DNA of 64,000 nt from Aurantiochytrium sp. KH105. Its lineage: Eukaryota > Sar > Bigyra > Thraustochytrida > Thraustochytriidae. Each line of letters starts with the position of its first letter. Position 1 is the stretch's first letter. The notes below the pieces were generated by a model. That model saw nothing but the letters and a program-made list of their open reading frames with translations, made no database searches and was not told the origin of the DNA. The DNA lies in assembly GCA_003116975.1 (NCBI GenBank), contig BGKB01000018.1:780716-844715 (forward strand). The letters are read 5' to 3'. The translations under genes and the position numbers were made by a program. Below are positions 60,119-64,000 of this stretch, piece by piece.

Positions 60119-61720
60119 ATGATGGGCGGTCCCGGCGGCCAGGTGTTCGTCCTGAACCAGACGCAGAAGCGCGAAAGCGGGCGCAAGACGCAGCTCGCCA
60201 ACGTACAGGCGGCGCGCGCTGTGAGCGACATTGTGCGCACGACGCTGGGCCCGAACTCGGCACTCAAGATGCTCATTGATTCGCTTGGCGGCATCGTGCT
60301 CACCAACGACGGCCATGCCATCCTGCGCGAACTTGATGTTTCGCATCCCGCCGCCAAGAGCATGCTCGAGCTGGCTCGTAGCCAGGACGAGGAGGCGGGC
60401 GACGGCTCAACCTCTGTCATTGTCCTGAGCGGCGAGATGCTCACGGTTGCCGAGCCTTTCCTGCGTGCCGAGCGCCTGCACCCGACCCAAATTGTCCAGG
60501 CCTACTACCGGGCCATGGAGGAGGCCCTTGCCGTGTGCGAGCGTATTGCGCGGCCGTTGGATGTTCATGACCGCGACTCGATGTTCAAAATTGTCGACGC
60601 CTCGGTCGGCACAAAGTACGTGCACCGCTGGGGCGATCTTATTGTGAACATGGCCCTTGACGCCGTCATGAAGATCACCGTGGAGGGCAAGGCTAGTGCC
60701 AAGGAGGTCGACATTAAACGGTACGCGCGCATCGAAAAGATCCCTGGTGGCGAGCTTTCCGACTGCACCGTCATGGACGGTGTGATGCTTAACAAGGACG
60801 TCACGCACTCAAAGATGAAGCGTCGCATCGAGAACCCGCGCATCCTCCTGCTCGACTGCTCGCTCGAGTACAAAAAGGGCGAGTCGCAGACCAGTGTGGA
60901 GCTCACCAACGATACCGACTGGGACGTCCTGCTCAAGCTCGAGGAGGAGCACGTCGAGCGCCTCTGCGCGGATATTATCAGCCACAAGCCTGACCTTGTT
61001 CTCTGTGAAAAGGGTGTCTCCGATCTGGCCCAGCATTACTTGCAAAAGGCCGGCATTACCGCCCTCCGCCGTCTCCGCAAGACCGACAACAACCGCGTCG
61101 CGCGCGCCACCGGCGCCACCATCGTCTCCCGGACCGAGGAGATCCAGGAAACCGACATTGGCACGGGCTGCGGCCTCTTTGAGGTGCGCAAGATCGGCGA
61201 CGAGTACTTTAGCTTTATTGAAAAGTGCAAGGATCCCAAGGCCTGTACCCTTCTCCTGCGCGGTGGCTCCAAGGATGTTCTCAACGAGGTCGAGCGTAAC
61301 ATTCAGGATGCCATGCAGGTGGCAAAGAACATTGTCCTTGAACCCAAGGTCCTCCCCGGAGGCGGCGCCACGGAAATGGCAATCGCTCAGGCTCTTAGCG
61401 AAAAGTCCAAGACCATTGAAGGTGTGCAGCAGTGGCCCTACAAGGCGGTCGGCATTGCTTTCGAGGTCATCCCGCGCACTCTCTTGGAGAACTGCGGTGT
61501 TGATGTTGTGCGCCGCCTTACCGAGCTTCGCGCCATGCATGCCCAGGGTGGCAACGAGCGCATGGGTGTCAATGGTGAGACTGGTGTTCTTGTGTCCATG
61601 GACGAGCTTAACATCTGGGAGCCCTTTAGCGTCAAGACCCAAATTGTCAAGACTTCCATTGAAGCAGCAGCGATGCTCCTCCGCGTCGACGATGTCGTGT
61701 CTGGCTCCAAGAAGAACTAA
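60119..61720 (+). CDS. CCT3: T-complex protein 1 subunit gamma (CCT3)
   Basis: 533 residues; two adjacent ATGs at 60119 and 60122, the first preferred (ACCATGATG). The protein is colinear with CCT3 throughout: N-terminal KRESGRKTQLANVQAA, IVRTTLGPNSALKMLIDSLG, GGIVLTNDGHAILRE, HPAAKSMLELARSQDEE, the ATP-binding GDGSTSVI (normally GDGTTSV), KIPGGELSDC, LLDCSLEYKKGESQT, the apical-domain region, GGGATEMAIA, and the C-terminal AMLLRVDDVVSG. CCT/TRiC is the cytosolic hetero-16-mer chaperonin that folds actin and tubulin. Length is slightly below the usual ~545. Confidence 0.97.
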   Translation: MMGGPGGQVFVLNQTQKRESGRKTQLANVQAARAVSDIVRTTLGPNSALKMLIDSLGGIVLTNDGHAILRELDVSHPAAKSMLELARSQDEEAGDGSTSVIVLSGEMLTVAEPFLRAERLHPTQIVQAYYRAMEEALAVCERIARPLDVHDRDSMFKIVDASVGTKYVHRWGDLIVNMALDAVMKITVEGKASAKEVDIKRYARIEKIPGGELSDCTVMDGVMLNKDVTHSKMKRRIENPRILLLDCSLEYKKGESQTSVELTNDTDWDVLLKLEEEHVERLCADIISHKPDLVLCEKGVSDLAQHYLQKAGITALRRLRKTDNNRVARATGATIVSRTEEIQETDIGTGCGLFEVRKIGDEYFSFIEKCKDPKACTLLLRGGSKDVLNEVERNIQDAMQVAKNIVLEPKVLPGGGATEMAIAQALSEKSKTIEGVQQWPYKAVGIAFEVIPRTLLENCGVDVVRRLTELRAMHAQGGNERMGVNGETGVLVSMDELNIWEPFSVKTQIVKTSIEAAAMLLRVDDVVSGSKKN

Positions 61721-62590
61721 GATAGCTAGAGAATCGATACTTTTGGACTTTAAACAGGCGAATACTTGTAATACCTGCGTGTGCGCGTATGCACGTGTGC
61801 GTGCGGCAGAAATACCTTTTTGCGTGCGAGTTCCCATTTTCTACTTGTTGAATATACCTACGACAGGCGTAGCATTGGCTTGTCTGTAAATCCGTCCATC
61901 GAGCACACAAGCAAAGCAACAAGCGTGCACTAAACAAGCAAAGCAAAGTTAATCTGATGCCTTAGCTGGCGGAGGAGAAGATCAATCGTATCAATGACTT
62001 TTCCGCGAATCAATTTTAGAGTCAAGCACAAACCAAAGTCGATCCGATGACAAAATATAGCAAGACCATCAAGGCCTACTTATTCAATGACTCGAAAATG
62101 TCAAGGCCTGTTTTGAGAATATTAAATTCGACGATGTCTGACGCGAATCCATCCATCTTGCTCGGCAATAGAATCATCATGACGAGGCGGAACAAAATAA
62201 ACAAGAAAATTCTTCATGTAAGAGCCAAAATCGAGGATATCATAGTTGTGGGATTGTCGAAAGGACTAGAACGAGGATATCCTACCTATGGCTGGGTGGA
62301 CAGCGCCGCCGGCACCGCGGGTGGTCGCGACTCAACCAGCCAGCCACTGGGGACAAGCAACAATCCATCAACTCCTTACGTGTACACGGAGCTCGCCGCG
62401 AGGTATATTCACCCGCGGACGCTAGCACGCTACTGTGCCACGGCTCCTTGACCTGCCTCGCTCGCCCGCTCGCCCCGCCCTCCTTCCTTCGCGTGAGCAG
62501 AAAGAGCGCATTCCGCGCAAGGAGCGACTTCGGGACCCAGGACCCGACGCGCGCCAACCCGCCTAGCCACCGAGCTAGCAAGCAGAGAAA
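61721..62590. other. Intergenic region between CCT3 and PRMT1
   Basis: 870 bases. The first ~550 are AT-rich and the last ~150 are pyrimidine- and GC-rich before the PRMT1 start. A 134-codon open frame at 62047-62451 lacks any family feature and is not called. Confidence 0.55.
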
Positions 62591-63676
62591 ATGTCTGCCG
62601 ACCCCAAGGAGACCGGCGAGGCCAATGGCGCTGAGGGCGCCTTTGGCGCTGGCGTCGCTGTGAACGGAAAGGACGAAGCCCAGCTTAAATTGACGAGCAA
62701 GGACTACTACTTTGACTCGTACTCGCACCACGGCATCCACGAGGAGATGCTCAAGGATGAGGTGCGCACGCTTTCTTACATGCGCAGCATTCTCCAGAAC
62801 AAGCACCTCTTTGAAGGCAAGACTGTTCTCGACGTCGGCTGCGGCACTGGCATTCTCAGCATGTTTGCGGCCAAGGCAGGCGCAAAGAAGGTCTACGCCG
62901 TCGACTTCTCGGGCATCGCTGATCAGGCCAAGAAAATCGTCAAGGCCAATGGCCTCGATGATGTTGTCCAGGTCATCCGTGGCAAGATCGAAGAAGTCGA
63001 GCTTGATTGTGGCGAAGGCGGCGTTGACATTATCATTTCCGAGTGGATGGGCTACTTTCTCCTCTACGAGTCCATGCTTGACAGCGTCCTCGTCGCGCGC
63101 GACAAGTGGTTGAACAAGGAGACAGGCATTATGATGCCCGACAAGGCCAAGATGTACATCGCGGGCATCGAGGATGCGCAGTACAAGGAAGAAAAGGTGC
63201 ACTACTGGGATAATGTCTATGGCTTTGACATGAGCACCATCAAGGAGATGGCTCTCACCGAGCCTCTCGTGGAGACTGTCGACAACCAAACGGTCATGAC
63301 TACTCCGTGTCTCCTCGCAGAATTTGACGTTGGCACCATGAAGCAGAGCGAGGTCGACTTTTCCGCCCATTTTAACATCGAGGGCATTCGTGATGACTAC
63401 TGCCACGCGCTCATTGTCTACTTTGACATTGAGTTCAGTCGCTGCCACAAGCCGGTGCACTTTAGCACGGGTCCTCATGCCAAATACACTCACTGGAAGC
63501 AAACCATCTTTTACCTGCGCGACGACCTCACTGTACAGCGCGGCGAGAACATCTCCGGCACCATTTCCACCAAGCAGAATAAGGGCAACAAACGCGACCT
63601 CGACATTGAGCTCGAGTACACTTTTGCCGGCGAGCACCAAAAGGCCAGTCGCAAGGACATCTACCGACTTCGCTAG
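62591..63676 (+). CDS. PRMT1: Protein arginine N-methyltransferase 1
   Basis: 361 residues, ATG at 62591 (GAAAATGTC context). After a ~30-residue variable N-terminus the type I PRMT core is complete: YYFDSYSHHGIHEEMLKDEV, motif I VLDVGCGTG (79-87), post-I YAVDFSG (Asp105 where animal PRMT1 has the ribose-binding Glu), motif II region VDIIISEWMGYFLLYESML with the double-E loop (Glu151, Glu160), and the THW loop (THWKQ, His301). It transfers methyl from S-adenosylmethionine to make asymmetric dimethylarginine on histone H4 and RNA-binding proteins. Length is typical. Asp at the post-I acidic position should still pair with ribose but is noted. Confidence 0.97.
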   Translation: MSADPKETGEANGAEGAFGAGVAVNGKDEAQLKLTSKDYYFDSYSHHGIHEEMLKDEVRTLSYMRSILQNKHLFEGKTVLDVGCGTGILSMFAAKAGAKKVYAVDFSGIADQAKKIVKANGLDDVVQVIRGKIEEVELDCGEGGVDIIISEWMGYFLLYESMLDSVLVARDKWLNKETGIMMPDKAKMYIAGIEDAQYKEEKVHYWDNVYGFDMSTIKEMALTEPLVETVDNQTVMTTPCLLAEFDVGTMKQSEVDFSAHFNIEGIRDDYCHALIVYFDIEFSRCHKPVHFSTGPHAKYTHWKQTIFYLRDDLTVQRGENISGTISTKQNKGNKRDLDIELEYTFAGEHQKASRKDIYRLR

Positions 63677-64000
63677 ATATCAAACTAGCGCCCAAGTGCA
63701 ATCCGGATATCGCCGAGACCAAACGCAGGTCTCTTTTCCAATCAAACCCGAGGCCTTATTCATTCTTAGAACTGTAGAACATGATGTGACACTTTCTTTT
63801 ATAAAATGCGAAAACGCGAGGTAGCGTGGATGTAGATGTGGGCACTCTATGAATAGTGGGTGCAGCCTCATCCTGTGCCCTTATACCTTCTCTCTCTCTC
63901 TCTCTCTCTCTCTGCGGACCCTGCGCATGAGCTGATTTCCACTCTTCTCTCCTCCTTCTTTCTACTTCACAAGCCTATCTTGCTACTTAGGGGTGCACTT
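63677..64000. other. Right-end region downstream of PRMT1
   Basis: AT-richer 3' sequence with a (TC)n tract at 63889-63913. No gene is seen before the window ends. Confidence 0.6.
63889..63913. repeat. (TC)n microsatellite
   Basis: About twelve perfect TC units. Confidence 0.9.

Noticed and set aside
62047-62451. 134-codon + frame upstream of PRMT1
   Set aside because: No family motif, AT-rich codons unlike neighbours, and it runs into the presumed PRMT1 promoter.
1-64000. Telomeric repeats at either end of the window
   Set aside because: No TTAGGG-type or other terminal array is present at either edge.

Overview
The window looks like nuclear DNA of a protist, most probably a thraustochytrid (Labyrinthulea, Stramenopiles). 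This assignment is inferred from several features together. Protein genes are long and effectively intronless, with G/C-rich third codon positions. Intergenic DNA is full of short-unit microsatellites. The genes are typically eukaryotic: CCT3, PRMT1, SPC25, a UBR N-recognin, RCHY1 and a myosin. A ciliary dynein docking gene implies a flagellated stage. No bacterial, organellar or clear transposon gene was seen, and no complete tRNA or rRNA.

Layout. 1-4050: GC-rich, microsatellite-rich DNA with no supportable gene. 4051-4920 (+): hypothetical basic protein with a PP1-docking-like motif. 6701-8308 (+): predicted membrane-anchored or secreted Cys/Gly-rich protein. 8468-10648 (+): PARP-like protein whose catalytic His appears to be Cys. 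11035-11757 (-): SPC25, divergent from a kelch-repeat protein at 12345-15092 (+). 15763-17661 (+): ODAD3/CCDC151-like dynein-arm docking coiled coil. 19206-24734 (+): 1842-residue myosin with IQ, charged helix, PH, zinc ribbon and PX. 25139-26221 (-): RCHY1/Pirh2-like E3, divergent from a 2355-residue UBR-box E3 at 27917-34984 (+).

35122-51204 (-): the most striking part of the window. Three large secreted Cys-rich paralogues lie head to tail. Each is built from two homologous modules of about 570-590 residues joined by a Pro-Thr linker of very different length (about 15, 250 and 55 residues). 51205-57792 is a long stretch without a supportable gene; it contains a decayed ~117-bp repeat array with Cys-x2-Cys signatures at 55.4-55.9 kb. 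57793-59040 (+): RNF141-like RING protein. 60119-61720 (+): CCT3. 62591-63676 (+): PRMT1.

The genes do not form one pathway. Most are cellular housekeeping: chaperonin folding, arginine methylation, kinetochore, ubiquitin ligation, motor transport and flagellar assembly. The lineage-specific content is the tandem secreted-protein family, the odd myosin, the PARP-like protein and the two hypothetical proteins near the left end. Three ubiquitin ligases (RCHY1-like, UBR, RNF141-like) fall in one window, two of them as a divergent pair.
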